A stretch of DNA of 64,000 bases from Molossus alvarezi. Lineage: Eukaryota > Chordata > Mammalia > Chiroptera > Molossidae. Below, piece by piece: positions 33,776 to 44,389 of this stretch. The DNA lies in the NCBI GenBank assembly GCA_037176705.1, contig CM073890.1, positions 94,106,591 through 94,170,590 on the forward strand. The letters are read 5' to 3'. Numbering within the stretch: the first letter of the stretch is position 1; each line of letters opens with the position of its first letter. Under the pieces are notes generated by a model. The model had not been told where the DNA came from and made no database searches. It worked only from the letters and a program-made list of their open reading frames with translations. The translations under genes and the position numbers were made by a program.

Positions 33776-34656
33776 TTTCTTATCTCCTAGGAAAAGTAGT
33801 CTCTCAAGCGTGGAATCTGGGGTGGGGGTTCTGGTCTAGGTACTGAAGCTGGCAGGTGTCCCACTTCCCCGACCTTATGATCCTCTTCCTTTGTGGAATG
33901 CAGCCATCCTAAATCTCTTACATGCTCACGGTGAGTCATTTTGCTACAATCATTAGAAAAGTGGGAACCAGGAGATAAAGATGGATAAGGGAGGCAAAGG
34001 AGAAGGGGCCATTTGTTGGCCAAGTTTGGAGAAGTCGTGTGGGTCTGGGCCTGAGAAATTTAGAGCAGTTCCTCCTCAGTCACCAGGAGGGGAAATGGAG
34101 GTGGGACACGGTGCTGTGTGGAGGGGGTTATTCAAACCCGTGTGTTCTGCGGGGGTGTGGTGGGGGTTGAGAAATATTGTCCAAGTCTAGTTATTGATTA
34201 CATAAAAGTTACTCAGCGTGTTCTGTCTCAGTATCCAAAGTATCAGAATAGCTGGAAACCAATAACTCAGACCTAAATCTGAAGAATCTAGAAACTCTAC
34301 CTCAGGGGCATATCATTTGGGGGTTCATAAACTTGGGAAGGAGAAAACGCATTTTTATTTTTCAACAACTTAACTGAAATTTAGCATTTCCTTCAAGGAT
34401 AAATACAGGCAAGAAATCACAGAAGTATTCACATTACTTGTGATTTTGCCATCAGTTGAGATTATACTTTTCTGTCATAGTTGCTTCTGAGATAAAAAAG
34501 TTATTTTCATTCACCATTCCCCCCATCACCACTTGGAACCTGCAGTACTTTATTGGCTCCTAGAACTTATTATTTAATTAGTAACAAAATAGTGCATGTT
34601 TTATGGGGTTGCAAAAATATTTTGAACTGTATTTCAATTTAATGCAGTCCTGCGTA
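33776..34656. other. Single-copy sequence
   Basis: No gene or repeat recognised. The frames at 33787-34023 and 33981-34190 lack domains. Confidence 0.38.
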
Positions 34657-34665
34657 TTTTGTTGT

Positions 34666-34909
34666 ATATTTATTTATTTTATCCTCATCCGAGGATATTT
34701 TTTCATTTATCTTCAGATAGAGTGGGAAGGGGAGAGAGAGAGAGAAACATTGACGTGAGAGAGACACATCGATTGGTTGCGTCCTGCACGACCCCAACCA
34801 GGGCTGGGGATGAACCTCAACTGAGGCATGTGCCCTTGACTGGAATCAAACCCACACCTCTTTGATCCACGGGCTGATGCTTTAGCCACTGAGCCGAACC
34901 GGCCAGGGC
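34666..34909 (-). mobile_element. VES-type SINE, subfamily B, with TSD
   Basis: Hairpin TCCTCATCCGAGGA, signature CATTTATCTTCAGATAGAGT, head ending GAGCCGAACCGGCCAGGGC. The TSD TTTTGTTGT is at 34657-34665 and 34910-34918. Confidence 0.92.
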
Positions 34910-34918
34910 TTTTGTTGT

Positions 34919-35494
34919 GAAATCTCTTTTTCTGAATAGTCTGTAGGCTTCAATGGACTGCTAGAGGGGTCTAAAATCAAGAATCTCCAAAGCAGGTGAA
35001 AGATAAAGATTGTTTTAAAAACGCCTCTTGGGGCATCCATCTGCCACAAAGCGATGTGAGTTTACAAGGATCTTTTTCAAATGGTGGGAGGAGGGGAGAA
35101 AATCCTAAAAAATATTTGAAAGCAAAATTAAATATGCAAACCCCCACACCTACTATTTGAGATAAAAAGTATTTCTTAGGCCCTTGATGGACTTCATTCC
35201 AAACTCAAGCCCACTGCTTGTGTTATCTCTACTTGGATCTAAGCCCTTGACCCTAAGGTCTCCCATTACGGGGCTCCTCGAGTCCCCATCACCCGCCTGC
35301 AGCAGGGGCTGCCGTGTTTACTGTCTGGGGCGGAGGCCAGAGGAGAGGACTTGCTAGCCTTAAGGCTTGGGGTCTTAGCAAGCAGTGGCTTGCCTCATGT
35401 ACAGTATTTCTTTTATAACAATTCACTTTAATGTTATTCATCTATTCAACCATTTCATTTCCATGGCATATATTTGTGTTTGTTTTAATAAAAA
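34919..35494. other. Single-copy sequence
   Basis: No gene or repeat recognised. Confidence 0.35.
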
Positions 35495-35809
35495 ATAAGC
35501 GAAACAAGCCAATCGGAAATAGACAAATATCACATGATCTCACTTATTTGTGGAATATAATGAACAAAATAGACCCAGAGACATAGAAATAGGGTACAGA
35601 CTGACAAAACCTCAGAGGAGGGGGTCAAGGGGCTCATGGGAGGAAAGAGATAAACCACAGAACTTATATGCATATATGTGTAACCATGAACATAGACAAA
35701 AAAGCTGGGGATGGGGCGAGGAGGGGAGGATCAGGAGGAGAGTGTCAATGGGGGGGAAAAAGGAGAAACATCTGTAACAAAAATAAATTAAGAAAAAAAT
35801 TAAATTAAA
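35495..35809 (+). mobile_element. Young-type L1 3' UTR fragment
   Basis: CACATGATCTCACTTATTTG, GGGTACAGACTGACAAAACC, GATAAACCACAGAACTTATA and the end GAAACATCTGTAACAAAAAT, then an A-rich tail. It is the same 3' end as at 39158 and 18411, 5'-truncated. A SINE starts directly at the end of its A-rich tail. Confidence 0.85.
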
Positions 35810-36058
35810 GCCCTGGTCAGTTTGGCTCAGCGGTTGGAGCATCGGCCCGCAGACCAGAGAGTCCTGGGTTCGGTTCCCGCTAAGGGCACGTACCTAGGTT
35901 GTGGTTTGTCCCCAGCCCTAGTTGGGGTTGTGTGGGTGGCAGCCAGTCAATGTGTCTTTCTCATATCGATGTTTCTCTCTCTCTTCCTCCATCTCTCCCT
36001 CCTGCTCTATCTGAAAATAAATGCAAAAATGTCCTTGGGAGAGGATTAAAAAAAAATT
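35810..36058 (+). mobile_element. VES-type SINE, subfamily B, sense, inserted in an L1 A-tail
   Basis: Starts GCCCTGGTCAGTTTGGCTCA. The A-box-like TGGCTCAGCGG is at 35823-35833 and the B box GGTTCGGTTCC at 35867-35877. The tail is CTGAAAATAAATGCAAAAAT and then TCCTTGGGAGAGGATT. A-rich direct repeats (AAAAAAATTAAAT) flank it, in line with insertion into the L1 poly-A. It is a good sense reference copy for this window. Confidence 0.93.
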
Positions 36059-36894
36059 AAATAAAAAAAAAAGTTTCCTTCTTAAATCTTAAAGCAAGTT
36101 TGTTGTCTCAGAGAAGTGCTATTTTGACTCCATGGCTTAACTGGGTACCCCTGGGTACCCTCCACTGTTCCCCGTTCGAGAGGCCTGGCTATAAGTGATT
36201 CCCTATCATTTACACTGTAGTAGGAAAGAGTTTCAGAGCTTTTTCTTACATCAGTTAGGAGGTATTTGAATGTATAAGAAAAAAAAGAAAGCATTAAAAC
36301 ACTGAGAGAGACGGAAGAGGGAATAAAGGTGAGGCGGAGGGAGGATGAAGGAAGTGAATCCCCAAAGGGAAGAACACACTTTGCCCCCTTCTAGATTTTG
36401 TCCAGGGTCATATCTCTCCTCCCGACAGAATGATCACTTTCCTACATCAATATCATACACAGACTTGCTGAAGCAAAGGTCATGTCTTCCCTGGCATCCA
36501 CTTTGCAATGAGAGCTATGATTAGTTTCCACTGTAATGAGCTGTGCACTTTTCAAAGGCAAATGAAACAAACAAAAAGGCATCTGAGGTGGGAGTACCAT
36601 GCTCCACATCTTTTCAATTCCACTTACTGTGGGGGAGTTTCTTGCTTTCTCTTCAGAAAGCAAAGTCAGCAGCTTGATGCAGACTGAGGCATGAGTCTGA
36701 GTAAGAGGCAGGTTGATACTTAAATATCCACTTTATCAAAAGCAAATGCTTTCAGCCATAATGCATTAGTTTGTCTTCCACTTTCCTTGACAGAGGAACA
36801 AAATTAATGCCTGTTTTCTCTGAGTGTCCGTAGACTTCGGATCTGCTGTCAGAGTGCCATATATCACAGGGCATGTTATACTCAGAGTGTATGA
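36059..36894. other. Single-copy sequence
   Basis: No gene recognised. CTGGGTACCC is tandemly repeated twice at 36141-36160. Confidence 0.38.
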
Positions 36895-37000
36895 GATGCT
36901 TCTTGAGATCTGTGAGGACAGGCACTGAGTCTAAGGCATCTGCTTATTCCCAACACTCAGCACAGTGCTAGGTGCATGGTAGATGTTCAGTGATGCTCAC
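36895..37000 (+). mobile_element. L2 3' end fragment
   Basis: GAGATCTGTGAGGACAGGCA, TATTCCCAACACTCAGCACA and GTGCTAGGTGCATGGTAGAT. Confidence 0.68.
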
Positions 37001-37124
37001 AGTGGGTGCTCTAATGCTATCACTTTGCTGTGGATGAAGACTGCATTGCCCCTCACTTGTCCCCCTCTTGCTGGTTCAGGAGGCTCTGCGGTTTGCTGGA
37101 CATCACTGGCCGGCACACTGTAGT

Positions 37125-37320
37125 GCTGAAGTACAAATAGTGTGGAAATGCCTCTTCCCTCACTATCAGTGAAACCTTGGGGAAGTTACCGAACCTCTCT
37201 GTGCCCCATCTGTTACTGAGGGTAATAATAGAAACTACCTCATAGGGTAATTATGAGGATGAATGCACTTAAGATAGTACCTGGCACATGGTAAGTACTG
37301 CTTAAGTGCAAGCTGTTATC
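37125..37320 (+). mobile_element. MIR SINE, nearly full length
   Basis: AACCTTGGGGAAGTTACCGA, ACCTCTCTGTGCCCCATCTG, ACCTCATAGGGTAATTATGA, GTACCTGGCACATGGTAAGT in order. One of the best preserved MIRs here. Confidence 0.78.
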
Positions 37321-37869
37321 AGAGAAAGACAGGTTTGAATCCAAGCTTTGCCACCCTCTGATAGCTGTAGGCATCTCATTCACCTCATATAGGTTCTCTC
37401 TTCTGTAAAATGAATTTCTGTACTCTCCCTGAATGGATGGACACAGGAAAAATTGGGCCTTTTCACTCTTCTCTCAACCAATGTAGATGTTAGGGCTCCC
37501 TCTCTTAATTTTACAAGGGGCTGGAGCTTGGGAACCTGCTTGGCAGGATGCATTCTATCCCCACCGATACCTTCCTCTTCTCCCTTGCCCTACAGTTAAC
37601 TGTGTCTCTGTTTCAATGGGAGGGCCAATGCTAGCCCTCTGTATTTACAGACTCAGAGCCTAGGACCGGGGTGAAAATGGGTATCATGATCAAGGTCAAC
37701 TACCATGTTGACATCTTACCCTTTAGTTCCAGCCAGCCCACCTGCAGGTCACCCCATCTGAATCTTCAGTGCACACCTCAAACTAAGAATGCCAATCTGT
37801 GACTCCCACCCCCTCCGAAAAAAACCCCCACAATAATACATTTTAACTCCCAAAGATCTCTTTGCATCC
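37321..37869. other. Single-copy sequence
   Basis: A second weak MIR-like piece may begin at 37330 (GGTTTGAATCCAAGCTTTGC). No gene. Confidence 0.35.
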
Positions 37870-38215
37870 TCCCTCTTCTTTGGCCTCTACTATCAGTCAG
37901 CAAATCCTGGAGAGCCCACTTCTGTACCGTTCCTGTGACCCCCATCCTGACTCCTTCATAGCCATTACTGGGTCAGACTTTCATGACTAATGGCTTCTAA
38001 CCTGATCTTCTGCTTCTAGGATTCTCTCCTGATCTTTCTCTGTTTATCCAATCAACCTTCCTACCTTTTTATTTGTATGTAGTAACTATTTTTCATGTCT
38101 TATTACCTTTCTACAACTGCAAAGTATTTGATGGTAGGATCCAAGCCTGGTTTATATTTGATTTTCTCACAACAATTTGCACGATAAGGTACAAGTAAAC
38201 ATTTTAGTAACTACA
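37870..38215 (+). mobile_element. L2 fragment
   Basis: CCTTCCTACCTTTTTATTTG, ATGTCTTATTACCTTTCTAC, AAAGTATTTGATGGTAGGAT and CCAAGCCTGGTTTATATTTG follow the L2 3' region. The 5' part is less certain. Confidence 0.55.
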
Positions 38216-38354
38216 TGAATGCTCAAATGAGTACGTCTGAGAAGCCTTTCTTATACCCTTAATGTAAACTTCCAGAATTAGATATTATTTTAGTCTTAAT
38301 TATTTTGTGTTTAGATTGACTATTAAGATTCAATTGTCCTATTCAACATCATAG

Positions 38355-39157
38355 GACAATAAGGCATTAAAATCAAAGGCATGCAGATTTTAATAAGGAA
38401 TAAATGAAACTGTCTCTCACTGGAGACACGATTGTCTATGAAGAAAAATCCCAAATATTTCCCAAAAAGCTCCTAGAACTAATAAGTGAATTTAGTTTGG
38501 TTGAAGGACATAAGATCAATATATACAAGTGAATTGTATTTCTAACAATGAGCAATTGGTGTTTGAAATTCAAAAGAATAAATTATTTATAGTAGCACCC
38601 TAAAAATAAAATATTTATTTATAACTCTATACAAATCTGGGCAGTGTCTGTATGCTAAAAATTATGAAACACCTAAGAAATAAATGAAAGAGGACCTAAC
38701 TGAATGGAGAGACATACCATGTTCATGGATTATAAGACTCAACATTGTTAAAATGTTAATTCCTCTCAATTTGATCTATGGAGTAAATATAATCTCAATT
38801 CAAATCCTATACAATGTTTCATAAATATCAAGGTGATTCTCAAATTTATATGGCAAGGTGAAGCAACTGAAATATAGAAAGCAATTTGAAAAAGAACAAA
38901 GTTAGAATGACACTACCTGATGACTCACACTAACTAATTTCAAGATTTAATATAAAGCTAAATTAATGAAGGCAGTGTAGTACTGTAAAAAGGAATAAAG
39001 AATGAAACACAAATAAATGGAACAGAATAAACAGAATAAGTAGAACAGAATGGACAGGCCAGAAATGCCCCGCACAAGTGTAGTCAACTGATTTTTGACA
39101 AAGGTGCAAAGGCAATTCAATAAAGAAAAAATAGTCTTTTTAAGAAATGGGGCTGGA
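38355..39157 (+). mobile_element. Decayed LINE-1 ORF2, first part
   Basis: Nucleotide words of L1 ORF2 in order: AAACTGTCTCTCACTGGAGA, AAGCTCCTAGAACTAATAAG, GACATACCATGTTCATGGAT, ACTGATTTTTGACAAAGGTG. Frames are broken by many stops and indels. It continues beyond a younger L1 insertion at 39158-39594. Confidence 0.85.
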
Positions 39158-39594
39158 CAAGTGTCCATCAGTAGACGAATGGATCAAAAAGCTGTGGTAC
39201 ATATACACAATGGAGTACTACGCAGCTGTAAGAAAGAAATATCTCTTATCCTTTGAGACTACATGGAGGGACCTTGAAAGTATCATCCTAAGTGAAATAA
39301 GCCAAACAGAGAAAGACAAGTTTCATATGATCTCACTTATCTGTGGAATATAATGAACATAACAGTCTGAGGAATGGGGTAGTCCCAGAGACGCGGAAGC
39401 GGGGTGCAGACTGACAATCCCCTAAAGAGGGAGGTGGTGGGGGAGAGATAAACCACAGAACTTATATGCATGTATGCATGAACAGTGGACATGGACAACA
39501 ATCTGGGGAAAGGGCAGGGAGGGAGGGGGAGGGGGGAATCAGTGGGGGAAAAAGGAGAAACATCTGTAACAAAAATTAATTAATAAAAAAAAAA
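39158..39594 (+). mobile_element. Young-type L1 3' end inserted in the older L1, with TSD
   Basis: A 5'-truncated copy of about 437 bp covering the last part of ORF2 and the 3' UTR. An open frame to 39353 contains YTMEYYAAVRKK, a recognisable L1 ORF2 C-terminal motif. The 3' UTR ends AAACATCTGTAACAAAAATT plus an A tail. The TSD AAGAAATGGGGCTGGA is exact (16 bp) at 39142-39157 and 39595-39610. The truncated ORF2 remnant lacks the endonuclease and reverse transcriptase domains, so it is non-functional. Confidence 0.93.
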
Positions 39595-39610
39595 AAGAAA
39601 TGGGGCTGGA

Positions 39611-39622
39611 ACAAAAGGGGCA

Positions 39623-39678
<56 letters not shown>

Positions 39679-40380
39679 CAACCTTGATACAAATCTCAGA
39701 CCTTATACAAAAACAAACTCAAATGCATCAGAGACCTAAATGTAAAACTTAAAATTACAGAATTTGTAGGAAAAATATAGGAGAGAATCTGTGAGACTTT
39801 AGGTGTGGTAGGAGTTCTTTAAAATAGTACCAACAATATGATCCATTAAAAAATTGTAAAATTGGACTTTATAAAAATTTTAAACTTTGGTCTGTGAAAG
39901 ACACCTTTAGGAGAATGAGAAGACAAGCTATAGACTGGAAGAAAATACCTGCAAAAGTCCAGTAAGGATGGCCAAGGTACTGAACAGACACTTCACCAGA
40001 GAAAATAATTGGATAACAAACGTTACGAATAAAAAATGCTCAACATCATTAGACATTAGGAAAGTACAAATTAAAACTATAATGAGATACCACTACACAC
40101 TTATGAGAATGGATAAGATAAAAACAAAAACCAAACCAAACACAATGCCAAGTACTGGCAAAGATGCATAGCAAATGAAATTTCATACATTGCTGGTAGA
40201 AATGCAAAATGGTACAGCCCACTTTAGAAAACATTTGGACAATTTCTTATAAAATTAAACATACCTATACCACACGACTCAGCAATTCCACTCCTAGGTA
40301 TTTACCCAAGTGAATTGAAAAGTTAGGTTCACACAAACCACTATAGGAAAATATTTGTTGCAGCTTTATAATCACCAAAC
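39611..40380 (+). mobile_element. Decayed LINE-1 ORF2, continuation
   Basis: Resumes the interrupted L1: CCTTGATACAAATCTCAGAC, ATGCATCAGAGACCTAAATG, GAACAGACACTTCACCAGAG, ATGCTCAACATCATTAGACA, CAGCAATTCCACTCCTAGGT. Order matches L1 ORF2 downstream of the segment at 38355-39157. A (TA)24 expansion lies at its start. Confidence 0.87.
39627..39674. repeat. (TA)24 microsatellite
   Basis: Uninterrupted TA dinucleotides, 48 bp, inside the decayed L1. Perfectly self-complementary, so prone to cruciform formation and slippage. Confidence 0.97.
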
Positions 40381-40394
40381 ACTGAAAACCTCCT

Positions 40395-40575
40395 AGATGT
40401 CAGCATTGTTCTAGGTGCTTTCACACATAATTCATGCATATAAAGGCACACAGTCTTTCTAAATAGACACTCTTGTGTTCATTTTATTTATGAGACAATA
40501 GAGGCTGAGAGAGGTTAAGTAACAGGCCAAGATCCCACCCATCCAGCATGTGACAGTCAGAAATGGAATTCTTTC
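40395..40575 (-). mobile_element. MIR SINE, reverse
   Basis: Plus strand AGCATTGTTCTAGGTGCTTTC, GAGGCTGAGAGAGGTTAAGT, AACAGGCCAAGATCCCACCC. It directly follows the end of the decayed L1. Confidence 0.65.
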
Positions 40576-40750
40576 TGCTGGGAAAGTACCTGCTCCTTCC
40601 ACTGTCCCACCTGGCCTCCACGTGGCCCGCCTCGCTGAAATGACCCAACAGTTAGCTATTTTAAGAGGACAAGCAGGGAGAGGGTCTCTGCCTTGGTTGG
40701 ATACTTTTTGAAGGCCTAGAGATGAGAGAAAATGAGTTTCTATGGTTCTT

Positions 40751-41004
40751 CACCTATGTCTTTTTTTTTTTTTTATCCTTACCCAAGGACACCTTTCGAT
40801 ATTTTGTTCAGATAGAGTGGGAGGGGGAGAGAGAGAGAGAGAGAAACACATGTGAAAGGGACACATCGAGTGGCTGCGACCCACACGACCCAACCAGGGC
40901 CAGGGACAAACTGCAACCAAGGTACATGCCCTTAGTGGGAACCAAACCCAGGTCTCTCCGGACCGCAGGCCCACGCTCTAACCTCAGAGCCAAACTGGCC
41001 AGGG
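40751..41004 (-). mobile_element. VES-type SINE, subfamily A, with TSD and 10 extra 3' bases
   Basis: Tail signature ATATTTTGTTCAGATAGAGT, hairpin TCCTTACCCAAGGA at 40776-40789, head ending GAGCCAAACTGGCCAGGG. The 18-bp TSD TGAGTTTCTATGGTTCTT is exact at 40733-40750 and 41005-41022. Ten bases, CACCTATGTC (40751-40760), lie between the left TSD and the poly-T, that is, beyond the A tail in the sense direction. Confidence 0.92.
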
Positions 41005-41045
41005 TGAGTTTCTATGGTTCTTGCTAGGCATCCACACCTTCTTTT

Positions 41046-41128
41046 CTTTACTTTTTTTTGTCAGTCCTCACCTGAGGATATTTTTTTCCATTGATTTTTA
41101 GAGAGAGTGGAAGGAAAGGAGGGAGGGA

Positions 41129-41182
<54 letters not shown>

Positions 41183-41344
41183 TGGATGTGAGAGACACAT
41201 CAATTGGTTGACTTCCATATGCACTCTGACCAGGGCCAGGGATCCAGCCTGCAACCCAGGTACATGCCCTTGACTGGAAATCTAACCCACAACCTTTCAG
41301 TACAAGGGCGATGTTCTAATCACCGAGCCATAGCAGCCAGGGCG
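41046..41344 (-). mobile_element. VES-type SINE, intermediate 3' end, (GA)n expanded
   Basis: Carries both the hairpin TCCTCACCTGAGGA and the older junction CCATTGATTTTTAGAGAGAG. Head ends GAGCCATAGCAGCCAGGGC. TSD ACACCTTCTTTT at 41034-41045 and 41345-41356. The GA tract is expanded at 41135-41178. Confidence 0.92.
41135..41178. repeat. (GA)22 microsatellite within a SINE
   Basis: Pure GA run grown from the GA-rich SINE body. It yields the Arg/Glu frame at 41091-41273, which is not a gene. Confidence 0.95.
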
Positions 41345-41356
41345 ACACCTTCTTTT

Positions 41357-41889
41357 GACATTTTTTCTGGACTCCCCCCGCCACCCCACCCCTGACTGTA
41401 GCTTTCCACGACTCTCTGTGACTGATGCCACAGCACTGGGAGATGGTGAGCTGCCACTCATCTCTCCCCTCTCCTTCCTGTCAGCCTTCAGACAGAAACA
41501 ACAGGGGGAAAAGTAGGTGGAAAGAAATGTACAGGTCACATTGTTCAAAACACATAGAACTAATTTCATCTTTTTTCCCCCGGATCTTTTGAAAAGAGAA
41601 TAAAAATGAAGTCCTGTGTGTGATCTGCTAATTGGCCATAGAATGACCAATGGGGCCTGGGCAGCCATATTCATAGCATGTCATGGGGTGTGGGCTTAAG
41701 GGTTTGGAAAGGGGAATGGAAAGGAAAATTCGAAAGAGCTGAGGTGGCCTTCCCTGAAAAAGAAGGTTGGATCAAGAGTAATTATTGGAGTAATTCAACC
41801 CAACAAACTCTTCAGAGCTACTGTGGGCAAGGAGCTGAGGACATAAACTTGAGTAGATCACATCTGCAAAGTGGAGTATAGTCACCAGT
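41357..41889. other. Single-copy sequence
   Basis: No gene or repeat recognised. The 125-codon minus frame at 41297-41674 runs into the SINE head and is a chance frame. Confidence 0.38.
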
Positions 41890-42300
41890 GTGTGTTTACT
41901 GAGCACCGACTATTGAGGCAGGCACTGCTTTAGGTTCTAGGGCTATTGCAGTGAATAGAATGCATCAAACTCCCGACCTCAGGAGGCTGACATTCTAGTG
42001 GGCTGCTCATAGTAAACAAGTAGGCATAGACATAGCTTCAACAAACGAGAGATGCTCTGAAAGCATGAAGTGGGATAATGGTGCAGACGAGATGGTCAGG
42101 GACAGCCCCTCTATGGAGGTGACATCTGAACAGGGACCTGAAGGATGGGATGGAGCAGCCTCAGAAAGATCTTCCTGAAGAAAGATTCAGACAGAGAGAT
42201 AAGCAAGGCCTTGAGGTGAGACAAGCTTGAGGAGCAGAAAGGAGGTGAGTGTGCTGGAGGTCACTGCGAGGACGGGAAGAGTACAGGATGAGGTGAGACA
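41890..42300 (-). mobile_element. Old L2-like repeat, reverse
   Basis: Plus strand GAGCACCGACTATTGAGGCA, GGCACTGCTTTAGGTTCTAG, GACATTCTAGTGGGCTGCTC, GGAGGTGACATCTGAACAGG, GGGACCTGAAGGATGGGATG. Same family and orientation as at 32520 and 44390. Confidence 0.68.
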
Positions 42301-44389
42301 GAGATGGGAGCCAGGACGGACGAGGCTGCTGAAAACCAGCTTGACTGCTCTCTTCCTAGGCAGGGTTGTACAACTCTGGGCACATGCATTCCTTACATAA
42401 CTGTAAGGTCCTGTTCCTGTCTCAGGTTCCCTGCTTCCCCTTTTGTACCCCTGTACTTTTTAATGGTTCAAGTAGCTCTGGTTCTCAGACTCTTTCTCTC
42501 TTTTCCTTTTATCAGATTCCATTCTCAGGAAAGTCAGAACAACTCATTCTCACTAAGGTGTAAATGACCACCATGACCAAGTGTTGCCTGGGGTGGGGAG
42601 GGAGGGATTAGCATCCCATGATTCCCAGGACTCAGGAAGAGTGGCTCTTTGCATGTGCATCTGCTGGGAATGTGTTTCTTACGCATTCTCATTCAAGACC
42701 CTAGTATGATCCTGTAGAAATAGTAAAACACTTTCTGAAATAATATTCACAGCTACAATTACCACAACAAGGAGGGAAAATATCAACCTAGGAATTTAGA
42801 AAATCATTTTTATCAACTACTGTGCCTTAGATGATGTTACATCTCCCTGCTGATAACATATGACAAACCCGTTTCTACTATTACAACGATTTAACCTTCC
42901 TTCATGGCACTTACAGAGGCGATTGCCCGAAGCTAACACATCACACCCTCTACTGATCGAACTCGGTCAAGGAGACCTCACTGCCCAATCTTTACCAGTT
43001 GAACAAAACACATTTGGAATAAGTATGCATCATTGCCTCTTCTGTCTGTGAAGGGAGAGAAAATACACTCTAGATTTATCATTAAAATAGCAAATGTTGA
43101 AGGAATGTGGATTCGACTATTGAGACCCTATTTATTTAACTCTGGGAAGTTTGATAATTACATAAAAATTCCCTAAAGTAAATATTTTCACTGAAAATAT
43201 GGGTAGGTCAAAAGTGTATGTTTATATAGAGAGCTTATGTCAAGTTTTTTTTTTTTTTTTCTCCCTAAGTGAACAGAACAATATATCTCTTAGATTAACT
43301 TGTTAATACATTATTTCTATTTTTAGAGATACTAGATTCTGGTAGTACTTTATATTGGTCTCAAGGGATTATGAAACACTATGATTATTACATTTCTTCA
43401 GATGTTCCCTCCCACAACACTTTTCCTTTTTTTTTAATTTTAAGTCAAACTGCAATTTGCTTTTCCAAACATTTTTCTAACTAGTGTGAAAAATAAAGCT
43501 GAAATCCTTGAGGAGACTTTGCCCTTTTCTCTTAATAGTGCCTTGCCAAGTAGTCATTATTTTATAAATGTAGAAAGGAACATATTTTGGAATGAGCTTT
43601 AAATTTGATCTGGCTCATTTGGAGAGAGTATTTTAAAAAACTGGCTGCATGCCTTTGTTGCTGGTCTACAGAAAAGGCCGATTCCAATGGGTGTACGTGG
43701 CCTTGGTGTGGTGACTGGTCAGCTGAAGGAAAAGTGGGTTCTAATCATTAGACAAAGAGATGGAAACCTGGACTCAGACCTTCTTGGTGGCTTTCTGTGG
43801 ATTAAATGAATAAACGTGGACATGGATGGGTTAAAGCAGTCTCATTTCAATGCCAAGATGCGTCCATTAGCTGAAGCACCCTTAACTTGGATTTCACTGC
43901 CTCTCTATAAAAATAGAAAAAAAAGAAAAAAAAAAAGGCAATCAAGACCCAATTCAGGGACTCATTACGTGCATTTTCCATGTCCAGACTGTTTCAATCA
44001 TAGAACAGCAGATGCAGAGCTGTGGGTGAAATCCAGTTTGCAGCTGCTTCACTCAGGATTTATCTGGTTTGCATGTACATGTATTCAAAAAGTAGAACTA
44101 ACATCTAAAAAGTGGCCAATATATGTAGTAGGGAAGAAGACTTAGCAATGAAGGATACTTTTTGAATGATGTTGTGTTTTATATTCTATTTCAGCTTGAG
44201 GTTTTCCATTTATTTACAGAATGTCCTATAGTTTGATTCAAGATATTTATAGAGAAGTGGTGAATGAATCTGAGGTCCTCCATATTCAGACCTGGGGACT
44301 GGGCCACTTACAAAGAAGAATTATATAAACCTCTCAGAAAGGGGATTTCCTTATTAGGAAACCTTGAAGATCTATAAGTTCCTTCTGTT
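42301..44389. other. Long single-copy stretch
   Basis: No gene recognised. A 16-T run (43245-43260) stands alone without a recognisable retroelement. The frames at 42304-42567, 42860-43051 and 43816-44145 have no domain. Confidence 0.4.

Noticed and set aside
35810..35880. Sequence resembling a tRNA gene with A and B boxes
   Set aside because: It is the head of a VES SINE. It cannot fold into a proper cloverleaf with a mature anticodon context and is followed by the SINE body.
41091..41273. Arg/Glu-repeat frame
   Set aside because: Translation of the (GA)22 expansion inside a SINE.
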